From Leifsonia sp040686855 (lineage in GTDB: Bacteria > Actinomycetota > Actinomycetes > Actinomycetales > Microbacteriaceae), in the NCBI RefSeq assembly GCF_040686855.1, contig NZ_JBFBOG010000002.1, positions 558,001 to 622,000 of the forward strand: 64,000 bases of DNA, written 5' to 3'. Shown piece after piece: positions 34,002 through 42,235 of the stretch. The notes under the pieces are model-generated. The model saw nothing but the letters and a program-made list of their open reading frames with translations, did no database searches and was not told the origin of the DNA. Position 1 is the stretch's first letter, and every line of letters begins with the position of its first letter. The translations under genes were made by a program, and so were the position numbers.

Positions 34002-34784
34002 ATGTCGGACACCCACACCGAGGCCTCCGTCTCGGAGCTCGTCGCCGAGCTCGCGAAGGCGCGTGAAGAGGTCGCTGCCGCTCTGCGCCTCGCGCGGCGC
34101 GCCGTCGACCGCGGAGACATCGAGAACCTGTTCAACCGCTACATGTTCCTGCACAACGCGTTCCAGGACGAGCAGATCATCCCGCTCTGGGTCAAGGAGG
34201 GCACGGAGGGCATCCGCGCCCGCTACACCAACGCCGGGCAGTACACGACGTGGGAGAGCGTCACGCGGTACCACCGCGACCGTCCGTCGCCGGTCGGCAA
34301 GCTCATCCTGCACACGACGACCACACCGGTGATCGAGGTCGCCAGCGACGGCGAGACCGCGAAGGGCGTGTGGATCATGGCCGGCACCGAGTCGGGTCTC
34401 ACCGACCCTGCGGTCGCCGAGGAGTTCCCGGACATGTACTCGCCGAAGGAGGTGCTCGGCAAGAAGGTCTGGGCGCACTGGGTGTGGTGCAAGTACGCGG
34501 TCGACTTCCTCAAGCAGGACGGCGAGTGGAAGTTCTGGAAATTCCGCTGCTACGAGCTGGCGCGGGCGCCGTTCGAGGAGAACTGGATCAGCTTCGGCCT
34601 GAAGAACCAAGGCGCCTTCGACCTCGACCTCATGTACTTCGGTGACGACGGCAAGCCCGTGTTCATGCCGCCGGCCGACGAGCCCGTGCCCAGCGAGAAC
34701 CACCCGTACAGCCCGGCGACCGTTCAGAAGCTCGAGCCGGCGCCTCCCGCGCCGTACGACCACTTCGTCGACACGTACGAGTAG
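34002..34784 (+). CDS. NTF2/SnoaL-fold protein with N-terminal helix, between alpha and beta subunit genes
   Basis: A 260-residue protein. The N-terminal 45 residues are a charged helix (ELVAELAKAREEVAAALRLA), followed by a SnoaL_4-like domain: IENLFNRYMFLHNAFQDEQ, TTTPVIEVASDGETAKGVW and VWCKYAVDFLKQDGEWKFWKF, given here as CKYAVDFLKQDGEW. A Pro-rich tail (about 220-255) follows. Similar proteins act as hydroxylases, dehydratases or lyases on aromatic compounds. Its place between the barrel and DUF6379 genes suggests it is part of, or follows, the same reaction. AAGGAGA precedes the ATG. Confidence 0.75.
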   Translation: MSDTHTEASVSELVAELAKAREEVAAALRLARRAVDRGDIENLFNRYMFLHNAFQDEQIIPLWVKEGTEGIRARYTNAGQYTTWESVTRYHRDRPSPVGKLILHTTTTPVIEVASDGETAKGVWIMAGTESGLTDPAVAEEFPDMYSPKEVLGKKVWAHWVWCKYAVDFLKQDGEWKFWKFRCYELARAPFEENWISFGLKNQGAFDLDLMYFGDDGKPVFMPPADEPVPSENHPYSPATVQKLEPAPPAPYDHFVDTYE

Positions 34785-34793
34785 GAGAGCACC

Positions 34794-35210
34794 ATGGCGA
34801 CCCACAACTCCCTCTTCTCCGACACGGACGTCCGTCGTACGGAGGACGGCATCGCCGTCTCGGTCCAACTGCCGTGGTACCGGAGCCTCTGGCTGTCGGC
34901 GGTCGACGATGTCGCCGCGACGGTGAACGGCGAGCCGGTCCCGCGCGAGGACCTGCGCTTCGTGCTGGCCGGGCGCAGCTACCGCGTCGAGGAGCTGCCA
35001 GAGCAGTCCGAGACCCTGTGGTTCGTGGCCGACCGCCCGGACGTGCTCATCTCGCTGGGGCGTGCGCCCGAGGCGGGGGAGAAGGTCACCGTCGAGGTGG
35101 TGCTGACCATGCGCCTGCTCTACATGCAGATCATGCCCGGCGTCGACGGCGGCCCCGGCCGGTACGTGACGAACCGCGTCCCCGTGGAGCGGGAGCTGGT
35201 GCTCGCATGA
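34794..35210 (+). CDS. DUF6379 protein, unfused counterpart of the fusion N-terminus
   Basis: A 138-residue DUF6379 protein. VQLPWYRSLWLSAVDDV and LLYMQIMPGVDGGPGRYV match the N-terminal domain of the 16774 fusion much better than the other DUF6379 domains do. It is therefore the probable partner of the barrel at 32949. AGGAGA lies before the ATG, and its stop overlaps the Gfo/Idh/MocA start. Confidence 0.8.
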   Translation: MATHNSLFSDTDVRRTEDGIAVSVQLPWYRSLWLSAVDDVAATVNGEPVPREDLRFVLAGRSYRVEELPEQSETLWFVADRPDVLISLGRAPEAGEKVTVEVVLTMRLLYMQIMPGVDGGPGRYVTNRVPVERELVLA

Positions 35211-36388
35211 CGCTTCGGGTGGCCATGATCGGCTACGGGTTCATGGGCTCCGCGCACTCGGTCGGGTGGCGGCAGGCGCCGCGGATGTTCGACCTCCCGG
35301 ACGCGGTGGAGCTGGCGGTGGTCGTCGGCCGCAACGAGGAGGCGGTGGCCCGCGCCGCCGAGAAGTGGGGCTGGTCGGAGCACGCGACGGACTGGCGCGA
35401 GGTGATCGCGCGCGACGACATCGACCTCGTCGACATCGTGACGCCCGGCGACTCGCACGCCGAGATCGCGATCGCGGCGCTGGAGGCCGGCAAGCACGTC
35501 CTGTGCGAGAAGCCCCTCGCCAACACCGTCGAGGAGGCGGAGGCGATGGCCGCGGCCGCCGCCCGGGCGGCCGAGCGAGGCGTCCACGCGATGGTCGGCT
35601 TCACCTACCGGCGCGTGCCCGCGGTCACGCTCCTCCGCGACCTGGTCGCCGAGGGACGGATCGGGCGCGTCCAGCAGGTCCGTGCGGCGTACCGCCAGGA
35701 TTGGCTGGTCGACCCGGAGATGCCGCTCGCCTGGCGCCTGCAGAAGGAGCACGCGGGTTCCGGCGCCCTGGGCGACATCGGCGCGCACATCGTGGACATG
35801 ACGCAGTTCGTGACGGGCCAGAGCGTGGAGGCCGTGTCCGGCATCCTCGACACCATCGTCACGCAGCGGCCGCTGCAGGCGTCCGGGTCGGGTCTCGCCG
35901 GGGAGGCGGGCGAGGGATACGGCGAGGTGACCGTCGACGACCTCGCGATCTTCACCGGCCGGCTGACCGACGGCGCCCTGGTGTCGTTCGAGGCCACCCG
36001 CTTCGCGACCGGCCGGAAGAACGCGCTGTCCATCGAGGTCTCCGGGACCCTGGGCGCGCTGCGGTTCGACCTGGAGGACCTCAACGTCCTGAAGTACTAC
36101 GACCGCACCGACCGCGCCGAGCTCCAGGGCTTCACGACCATCCTGGTGACCGAGCCCGTGCACCCCTACGTCGCCGGCTGGTGGCCGGCCGGGCACATGC
36201 TGGGCTATGAGCACGGCTTCGTGCACCAGGTCGTGGACTTCGTGGGAGCGATCACCGAGGGGACCGACCCCCACCCCACGTTCGCCGAAGGGCTGAGCGT
36301 ACAGCGCGTGCTGGCGGCCGTCGAGGCCAGCTCGGAGAACCAGTCGTCGTGGGTCCGCGTCGCTGCGGACGCCGCGGTCGCCGTCTGA
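35207..36388 (+). CDS. Gfo/Idh/MocA oxidoreductase, candidate glycoside 3-dehydrogenase (DgpA/ThuB-like)
   Basis: A 393-residue NAD(P)-dependent oxidoreductase. The Rossmann start VAMIGYGFMGSAHSVGWRQA is followed by DLVDIVTPGDSHAEIAI, the signature CEKPLANTVEEAEAM, and the C-terminal domain with GALGDIGAHIVDMTQF. Relatives include DgpA of puerarin-degrading gut bacteria and ThuB, which oxidise a sugar C3-OH. It would give the island a nicotinamide-based 3-oxidation route besides the two flavin enzymes. Its start overlaps the DUF6379 stop. Confidence 0.85.
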   Translation: MTLRVAMIGYGFMGSAHSVGWRQAPRMFDLPDAVELAVVVGRNEEAVARAAEKWGWSEHATDWREVIARDDIDLVDIVTPGDSHAEIAIAALEAGKHVLCEKPLANTVEEAEAMAAAAARAAERGVHAMVGFTYRRVPAVTLLRDLVAEGRIGRVQQVRAAYRQDWLVDPEMPLAWRLQKEHAGSGALGDIGAHIVDMTQFVTGQSVEAVSGILDTIVTQRPLQASGSGLAGEAGEGYGEVTVDDLAIFTGRLTDGALVSFEATRFATGRKNALSIEVSGTLGALRFDLEDLNVLKYYDRTDRAELQGFTTILVTEPVHPYVAGWWPAGHMLGYEHGFVHQVVDFVGAITEGTDPHPTFAEGLSVQRVLAAVEASSENQSSWVRVAADAAVAV

Positions 36389-36403
36389 AAGAGGAGAACA
36401 AGA

Positions 36404-37411
36404 ATGCCGCGTCCGATCACTCTGTTCACCGGCCAGTGGGCCGATCTGCCGTTCGAGGAGGTCGCCCGCCTCGCCGGCGAATGGGGCTACGACGGTCTCG
36501 AGATCGCCTGCTGGGGCGACCACCTCGACGTGTCCCGCTGGGACGACGCCGACTACGTCCAGTCGCGCAAGGACATCCTGGAGCGCAACGGCCTGCAGGT
36601 GTGGACCATCTCCAACCACCTCGCCGGTCAAGCCGTCTGCGACGACCCCATCGACCAGCGCCACCATGACATCCTGAACGAACGGGTGTGGGGCGACGGC
36701 GACCCGGAGGGCGTGCGGCAGCGGGCTGCGGAAGAGCTCAAGCTCACCGCCCGGATGGCCGCCGCGCTCGGGGTGAAGACGGTCACGGGCTTCACCGGGT
36801 CGTCGATCTGGAAGGCGGTGGCGATGTTCCCGCCGGCCTCCGACGAGTGGATCGCCGCCGGCTACCGCGACTTCGCCGACCGGTTCCACCCGATCCTCGA
36901 CGTGTTCGAGGAGGTCGGCGTCCGGTTCGCGCTGGAGGTGCATCCCTCGGAGATCGCCTACGACTACTGGACCGCCAAGGCCACGCTGGAGGCCATCGGC
37001 CATCGGGAGAGCTTCGGCATCAACTTCGACCCGTCGCACTTCATGTGGCAGCAGCTGGACCCGGTGGCGTTCGTGCTCGACTTCGCCGACCACATCTTCC
37101 ACGTGCACGTGAAGGAGTCGATCACCAACCTGGACGGGCGCAACGGCGTGCTCGGATCCCACCTGCCGTGGGCCAACCCGCGGCGCGGCTGGACCTTCGT
37201 CTCCACTGCGCACGGCGAGGTGCCGTGGGAGCCGATCTTCCGCGCCCTCAACTTCATCGGCTACAGCGGGCCGACGAGCGTGGAGTGGGAGGACGCCGGC
37301 ATGGCCCGCCTGCAGGGAGCACCCGAGGCCATCGACTTCGTCCGCGAGCTGAACGCGATCACCCCGCCGGACGCCGCCTTCGATGCGGCCTTCTCGACGA
37401 AAGCAGAATGA
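36404..37411 (+). CDS. Sugar-isomerase-like TIM barrel, ThuA/Gfo-associated
   Basis: A 335-residue barrel with Glu178 (FALEVHPSE), Asp209 (INFDPSHFM), His235 (HVHVKES) and Glu294 (SVEWEDAG), plus His180 in E-V-H. This set is the common sugar phosphate isomerase/epimerase found next to ThuA and Gfo/Idh/MocA genes in many bacteria. It probably epimerises, hydrates or cleaves a 3-keto sugar. GAGGAG precedes the ATG. It lies between the dehydrogenase and ThuA genes, and its stop overlaps the ThuA ATG. Confidence 0.8.
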   Translation: MPRPITLFTGQWADLPFEEVARLAGEWGYDGLEIACWGDHLDVSRWDDADYVQSRKDILERNGLQVWTISNHLAGQAVCDDPIDQRHHDILNERVWGDGDPEGVRQRAAEELKLTARMAAALGVKTVTGFTGSSIWKAVAMFPPASDEWIAAGYRDFADRFHPILDVFEEVGVRFALEVHPSEIAYDYWTAKATLEAIGHRESFGINFDPSHFMWQQLDPVAFVLDFADHIFHVHVKESITNLDGRNGVLGSHLPWANPRRGWTFVSTAHGEVPWEPIFRALNFIGYSGPTSVEWEDAGMARLQGAPEAIDFVRELNAITPPDAAFDAAFSTKAE

Positions 37412-38280
37412 TGGCAGACACCCTGGACGTCCTCATCCTCTCCGGGCACATGACCCGGGAGCACGACAACGAGCACCGCAGCTTCCGCCTCCACAACCAG
37501 TGGCTCACCACGCTGCTGGAGGACACCGGACGCTTCCGCGTGCGCGTCATCGAGGACCCGCGCGGGCTCGGCGCCGGGATCATCGACAAGTACGACGTCG
37601 TGATCGTCGTCTTCGAGGGACGCGACGGCTACTTCGACAAGGCGGTCGGGTTCGGCGCCGAGACCGACGCCGCACTGCTGAAGTTCGTCCGCGACGACGG
37701 CAAGGGCATCGTCTGGTTCCACGGATCGGCCGCGCAGGAGCCCGACTGGGGCTACCCCGACGAGTACAACGTGCTCCGCGGCTCCCGGATGACGGTCGCC
37801 GGGGGTTTGCGTCCCCGGCCGTGGGGCGAGGCGCAGCTCGACACGGTCGAGCCGCGGCACCCGATCACGGAGGGCATCAACGCGCGCTGGACGGTCACGG
37901 GCGACGACATCCTCACCGGTGTGGAGATCCTCGACGGCGCCCAGGTGCTGCTCACGACCTACGACGACCTGGAGTCCTACGAGAAGGCGCCCGTCTGGCC
38001 GATGTCGCACTACCCGGTGGCCATACCCGAAGAGGGCATCGCGGCCCTCCCGGGCATGAACACCGACCAGCCGATCGCCTGGATCAACGAGTACGGCGCC
38101 GGCCGCTCCTTCACCATCACGATCGGGCACGACATCGACACGTTCCGCCGGATCGAGTTCATCCGGATGTTCCCCCGCGGCGTGGAGTGGGCCGCCACGG
38201 GCGAGGTCACGCTGAACGGTCCCGACCGTCGGGGCGAGCGCCGCTTCCTGCCGTGGCCGTACTACAACGGGGAGGGGTGA
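37408..38280 (+). CDS. ThuA-like protein
   Basis: A 290-residue ThuA-domain (class I glutaminase-amidotransferase-like fold) protein: VLILSGHMTREHDNEHRSF, KYDVVIVVFEGRDGYF, FVRDDGKGIVWFHGSAAQ, and the C-terminal PIAWINEYGAGRSFTITIGHD. The function of the domain is unresolved; it accompanies sugar 3-oxidation genes such as thuAB for trehalose. It ends the long operon and is followed by a strong hairpin. Confidence 0.8.
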   Translation: MMADTLDVLILSGHMTREHDNEHRSFRLHNQWLTTLLEDTGRFRVRVIEDPRGLGAGIIDKYDVVIVVFEGRDGYFDKAVGFGAETDAALLKFVRDDGKGIVWFHGSAAQEPDWGYPDEYNVLRGSRMTVAGGLRPRPWGEAQLDTVEPRHPITEGINARWTVTGDDILTGVEILDGAQVLLTTYDDLESYEKAPVWPMSHYPVAIPEEGIAALPGMNTDQPIAWINEYGAGRSFTITIGHDIDTFRRIEFIRMFPRGVEWAATGEVTLNGPDRRGERRFLPWPYYNGEG

Positions 38281-38294
38281 GCCCGGAGCACACA

Positions 38295-38354
38295 GAAGGG
38301 AGGAAGTTTCGGCGCCTCGTCGCCGCAGCTTCCTCCCTTCCGCAGTTTTCACGG
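38295..38354. terminator. Bidirectional stem-loop terminator
   Basis: GAAGGGAGGAAG (38295-38306) pairs perfectly with CTTCCTCCCTTC (38329-38340), followed by CGCAGTTTT. It lies between the convergent ThuA and minus-strand fusion genes and probably stops both transcripts. Confidence 0.75.
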
Positions 38355-38410
38355 AGTGTCGCGCCCGAACCTCCTCCGTTACGCCGTGTCCTACGGAGCG
38401 TCGGCGTTCG

Positions 38411-39739
38411 CTACTCGGACCGATCTCCGGCGCCGAGGGCCGCGCGCGCGAGCGCCAGGTGCGCGCGGGTCTGCTCCGCGGGGTCGGCCTCGAGCCATTC
38501 GTGGCCGCCCCACTCGCTGCACAGCATGCCGTCGAAGCCGGGGGCGGCCTCGCGCAGCAGCGCGCCGAGGTCGCGTAGCGGCTGCGGGACGCGGTCGTCG
38601 GCGTCGTCGAGGTCCCAGAATTTGAGGTGGAATCCGCCGACCAGCGGCAGGATCTCGCGAACGACTCCCACCGGGGAGCGCCCGAACCGGACGAGCAGGT
38701 CCATGTACAGCGCCATCGAGCTCGGCGGCACGGCGCCCGAGCGCAGGTGCGACACGACCGCGTCCCGCGTCTCCGGCTCCAGCCAGGCGTCCGTCAGCCG
38801 CTCCAGCAGCGGACGGGGGATGCTCGGCGCGAGCGCCGCGAGGTAGGTGACCGGGAGCGCGGGCATGAACATGCTGGTGTCGACCAGCACGCGGATGCGC
38901 GGGTCGTCCAACGCCGCGATGTCGTCGATCGCGTGGGCGACGTGCGGCGCATCCGGGGCCTGCTGCCCCTGCACCTCTTCGTACAGCGTCAGCCCGAGCT
39001 CGTGCAGCGCCGGCTGCAGGCGACGCAGCAGCGCCGGCCCCGCCTGCCCGATCGGCAGGCGCACTCCCTCGGCGCCGAGGTCGTGGGCGGTCCGCAGCTG
39101 GGGGAGCAGGAAGTCGTAGCGCTCGTCGTCATGGCGTCGGCGTGCGGGACCCAGCCAGTCGTCGAGACTGGCGCCGACGATCCCGACCCGGCCGCCCGCG
39201 GCCGCGATCCGGTCGCGCAGCGCGACGGCCTCCGCGGCGGAGGTCGCCGGGTACGAGCGCCAGAGCTGGCCCGGCTCCAGCTCGACGACGGGTGCGATTC
39301 CGGAGGCGACGATCCCGACCGCGATATCGGTGGCGGGCCGTTCGGCCCGGAGGACGTCGGGCGTCCAGTTGAACGCGCTCGCGGCGAGCGTCCACGGAGT
39401 ACCGGCGGTCGCCTCCACCTGGCGTTCGTCGCGAAAGTCGAGCACGAGCGGCGCGTCCGGGCCTCCCGGGAGGTACGGGATGAGGAGCCGGAACGACACG
39501 GCGACGTGGTGCGAGCCGACCCGCAGCGGCCGGGATCCGCGGAGCGCGATGCGGTCCTGGACGAACCACCAGCCGTCACCGTCGGGCACCTCGACCGCGC
39601 ACTCGTCGCCGTCGATGCGGACGCGGACGTCGGAGACGCTGGAGAGCGGCAGCGACCGGATCCACGGCAGGCTCACCCGCAGGACGAAGCCGGCGGCGTC
39701 GGCCGTCAGCGCGTCGTCCCGCAGGATCGGCAGGGCCAT
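38411..39739 (-). CDS. Second DUF6379-TIM barrel fusion, active-site His replaced
   Basis: A 442-residue protein. Residues 1-105 are a DUF6379-like domain (VLRVSLPWIRSLPLSSVSDV, SFRLLIPYLPGGPDAP), and 130-442 a sugar-isomerase barrel. Ligands appear intact: Glu255 (YEEVQG), Asp287 (LVDTSMFM), His371 (GGFHLKFWDL) and Glu409 (CSEWGGHE). The E-x-H motif of the other candidate deglycosidases reads E-V-Q here, so the catalytic base would differ. It follows the ROK gene by two bases and is its probable operon partner. The DUF6379 domain is shorter than in the 16774 fusion. Confidence 0.75.
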   Translation of the reverse strand: MALPILRDDALTADAAGFVLRVSLPWIRSLPLSSVSDVRVRIDGDECAVEVPDGDGWWFVQDRIALRGSRPLRVGSHHVAVSFRLLIPYLPGGPDAPLVLDFRDERQVEATAGTPWTLAASAFNWTPDVLRAERPATDIAVGIVASGIAPVVELEPGQLWRSYPATSAAEAVALRDRIAAAGGRVGIVGASLDDWLGPARRRHDDERYDFLLPQLRTAHDLGAEGVRLPIGQAGPALLRRLQPALHELGLTLYEEVQGQQAPDAPHVAHAIDDIAALDDPRIRVLVDTSMFMPALPVTYLAALAPSIPRPLLERLTDAWLEPETRDAVVSHLRSGAVPPSSMALYMDLLVRFGRSPVGVVREILPLVGGFHLKFWDLDDADDRVPQPLRDLGALLREAAPGFDGMLCSEWGGHEWLEADPAEQTRAHLALARAALGAGDRSE

Positions 39740-39741
39740 CC

Positions 39742-41007
39742 TCAGGCGGCCGCCTTGACGCCCTCGACCGTCGGGCGGCCGTCGGCGAACCAGCGCGGGA
39801 AGGTCACGTCGAACAGCTCCTCGATGGCGAGCTCGGCGCCTCCGCGCAGCGGCTCCTTCTCGTCGCCGATGGAGCGCACGATCGACAGGTCGCGCGTGGC
39901 CAGCGGCAGGGAGAGCTCGTAGACGCGCTGCCGGACCTCGGCCAGGAAGATCTCGCCGGCCGAGGACACCGCGCCACCGACGACGATCACGCTGGGGTTG
40001 AACATGTTGACGAGTGCCGCGATGGATTCCCCGATGAGCCGCGCGGACCGCTGGACCAGCGAGATCGCCAGGGCGTCGCCGTCCATCGCCGCGAGCGCGA
40101 TGTTCGCCGGGGAGATCGGCTCGCCGCGCTCGGTCAGGCCGGCGAGGATGCCGCCCTGACCGTCGGCGATCGCCTGCTCCGCGTCGCGTACGATCGCCCA
40201 GCCGGAGGCCTCGGCCTCCAGGCAGCCGATCTTGCCGCACCGGCACTGGGCGGTGGAGTCCCGAACGCGGACGTGGCCGATGTCGCCGGCCGCGCCGTTC
40301 GCACCCCGGTGGATGCGGCCGTGCGAGACGAGGCCGGCTCCGATTCCGCTGCCCACCTTGCAGTAGATGAGGTCGACGTTGTCGTCGCGGCGGTGGCTGC
40401 GCTCGGTCAGCGCGAGGAGGTTCACGTCGTTGTCGACCCAGACCGGTGCGTCGAAGCGCTGCTCGAAGCGGCGCCGCACGTCGAAGCCGTTCCAGCCGGG
40501 CATGATGGGCGGCGCCACGGGGGAACCGGTCTCGAAGTCGACGGGGCCGGGGACGCCGACGGCCACCGCCCACACGGGACGGCTCTCGCTCTGCGCCAGC
40601 AGCTCGTCGAGCATCCCGAGGGCGGTTTCGATCGTCTCCGTCGGACCGCGGCCGATGTCCCAGGGGCGGTGCGCCTCGGCCGACACGTTCCCCGCGAGGT
40701 CCGAGAGCCCGACGCGGATGTGGAGGGCGCCGAGCGCGCAGACCACGATGTGCCCCTGATCGGCGCGGAAGCGCAGCGTCCGCGGCGCGCGGCCTCCGGA
40801 GGACGGCCCGTACTCGCCGTCCTCGAGGAAGCCCATCTCGATCGCCGCATCCACGCGCTGCGTCACGACGCCGCGGCCGAGGCCGGTGAGGCGCCCGATC
40901 TCGGGGCGCGTGTCGGCCTCCCCTGTGCGCACGAGGTTGACGACGCGGAGCAGGCTCATCACCTCGTCGGTCTGCGCGCCGAATCGGAGTGCGGATTCCC
41001 TGGCCAT
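39742..41007 (-). CDS. ROK-family transcriptional regulator
   Basis: A 421-residue regulator. The N-terminal winged helix (about 18-75; RPEIGRLTGLGRGVVTQRVD) precedes the ROK sugar-kinase-like domain with VDNDVNLLAL, KVGSGIGAGLV and the zinc motif CRCGKIGCLEAEASG. Members of the NagC/XylR group are released from DNA by a sugar. It is divergent from the extradiol dioxygenase operon across a region holding a palindrome. It likely controls that operon and its own, in response to a released sugar or its phosphate. Confidence 0.85.
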   Translation of the reverse strand: MARESALRFGAQTDEVMSLLRVVNLVRTGEADTRPEIGRLTGLGRGVVTQRVDAAIEMGFLEDGEYGPSSGGRAPRTLRFRADQGHIVVCALGALHIRVGLSDLAGNVSAEAHRPWDIGRGPTETIETALGMLDELLAQSESRPVWAVAVGVPGPVDFETGSPVAPPIMPGWNGFDVRRRFEQRFDAPVWVDNDVNLLALTERSHRRDDNVDLIYCKVGSGIGAGLVSHGRIHRGANGAAGDIGHVRVRDSTAQCRCGKIGCLEAEASGWAIVRDAEQAIADGQGGILAGLTERGEPISPANIALAAMDGDALAISLVQRSARLIGESIAALVNMFNPSVIVVGGAVSSAGEIFLAEVRQRVYELSLPLATRDLSIVRSIGDEKEPLRGGAELAIEELFDVTFPRWFADGRPTVEGVKAAA

Positions 41008-41119
41008 GCTCGATTCTGACACAAGATCGGGTGCTTCCGTCGCCCTCGCGGCCTCCTTGGGTCGCACTAAGACTGAAGTCCGGCCGATACGCACCTTGGA
41101 AATCAGTCTCATCGATTCG

Positions 41120-41138
41120 CCGCATAGCCGATATGCGG
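41120..41138. promoter_or_regulatory. Operator-like palindrome between ROK and dioxygenase genes
   Basis: CCGCATAGCCGATATGCGG: perfect 7-bp arms around five bases. It lies 73 bases upstream of the dioxygenase ATG and 113 from the ROK start. It is the best candidate binding site for the ROK protein. Confidence 0.55.
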
Positions 41139-41210
41139 TTCCCCGATGAAAGCGCGCCCCCGAGAGTTGATACCGGGCACCCACCTCCGCCCGTCTGGAA
41201 AGGATCAAGG

Positions 41211-42230
41211 ATGATCAAGCTTCTCTCCCACCTGTCGTATGTGGAGATCACGTCCCCCGATGTCGAGGCGTCCGTGAAGTTCTACGAGGAACAGGTCGGA
41301 CTGACCGTCGTCGACCGCATCGACGGCTCCGTGTACCTGCGCTGCTGGGGCGACTACTACGCCTACTCGGTCGTCGTCTCGCCCGGCCCCGAGCCGACGC
41401 TCGTGACCATGGCGTGGCGCACCACGAGCCCCGAGGCGCTGGAGGAGGCCGCGTCGCGCGTCCAGGCCGCCGGTATCGAGGGCGAGTGGCTGGATGACGT
41501 GCACACCATCGGCCGCGCGTTCCGGTTCACGGGTCCGTGGGGTCACTCCATGACCCTGCACTGGGATGTGACGCGCCACCAGGCGCCCGGCCACGTCGCC
41601 TCGATCTACCCGGACCGCCCGGAGAAGCGCAGCAAGGTCGCGGGCGCTCCGCGTCAGCTCGACCACGTCACGATCGCGACCAGCGACGTCGACGGGTTCG
41701 CGGCCTGGTACAACGACGTACTCGGCTTCCGGATCATGGCCCGCACCGTGCTCGACGAGGCGCCGGTCTCGATCTTCTCGGTCCTGACCACGAACGAGAA
41801 GTCGCACGACCTCGGAGTCGTCCTCGACGGATCCACCCGGGCCGGCCGTGTCAACCACTACGCGTTCTGGGTCGACACCTACGAGGAGCTGCTGATCGCT
41901 GCCGACACCCTGATGGAGAACGGGGTGCCGATCGAGTACGGCCCCTCCATCCACGGCATCGGCGAGCAGACCTTCCTCTACTACCGCGAGCCGTCGACGC
42001 TGCGGATCGAGCTCAACACCGGCGGCTACCGCAACTACGTGCCGGACTGGCAGCCGAACACCTGGAAGCCGTCGCTCGGCTCGAACAACTTCTACCGCAA
42101 CGGCGCCATGCCGATGTCGATGACGGAGTCGTTCCCCGCGGCCGACGGCCCGAGCGCGACGGAGGAGGGCGTCCCGGACGAGATCAAGGACGCGCTGCTG
42201 AACCCGTACGCCGTCCAGGGCCGGGGCTGA
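41211..42230 (+). CDS. Type I extradiol ring-cleaving dioxygenase (VOC superfamily)
   Basis: A 339-residue two-domain dioxygenase of the catechol-2,3-dioxygenase type. Fe(II) ligands are predicted as His152 (LDHVTIAT), His216 (NHYAFWV) and Glu267 (RIELNTGG), all in the C-terminal domain as in known family members. It would open a catechol or related ring beside the hydroxyls. AAGGATCAAGG precedes the ATG. It begins a six-gene operon with downstream ring-fission hydrolases; the substrate is probably an aglycone-derived catechol. Confidence 0.9.
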   Translation: MIKLLSHLSYVEITSPDVEASVKFYEEQVGLTVVDRIDGSVYLRCWGDYYAYSVVVSPGPEPTLVTMAWRTTSPEALEEAASRVQAAGIEGEWLDDVHTIGRAFRFTGPWGHSMTLHWDVTRHQAPGHVASIYPDRPEKRSKVAGAPRQLDHVTIATSDVDGFAAWYNDVLGFRIMARTVLDEAPVSIFSVLTTNEKSHDLGVVLDGSTRAGRVNHYAFWVDTYEELLIAADTLMENGVPIEYGPSIHGIGEQTFLYYREPSTLRIELNTGGYRNYVPDWQPNTWKPSLGSNNFYRNGAMPMSMTESFPAADGPSATEEGVPDEIKDALLNPYAVQGRG

Positions 42231-42235
42231 CCGCC

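Noticed and set aside
35120..37213. 697-codon minus-strand frame
   Set aside because: Covers the antisense of the Gfo/Idh/MocA and barrel genes, whose motifs are unambiguous on the plus strand.
38411..41251. 946-codon minus-strand frame joining the ROK region and the fusion gene
   Set aside because: Only the 39739-38411 part carries DUF6379 and barrel motifs. The rest is an Arg-rich shadow of the ROK gene, which is real in another frame.
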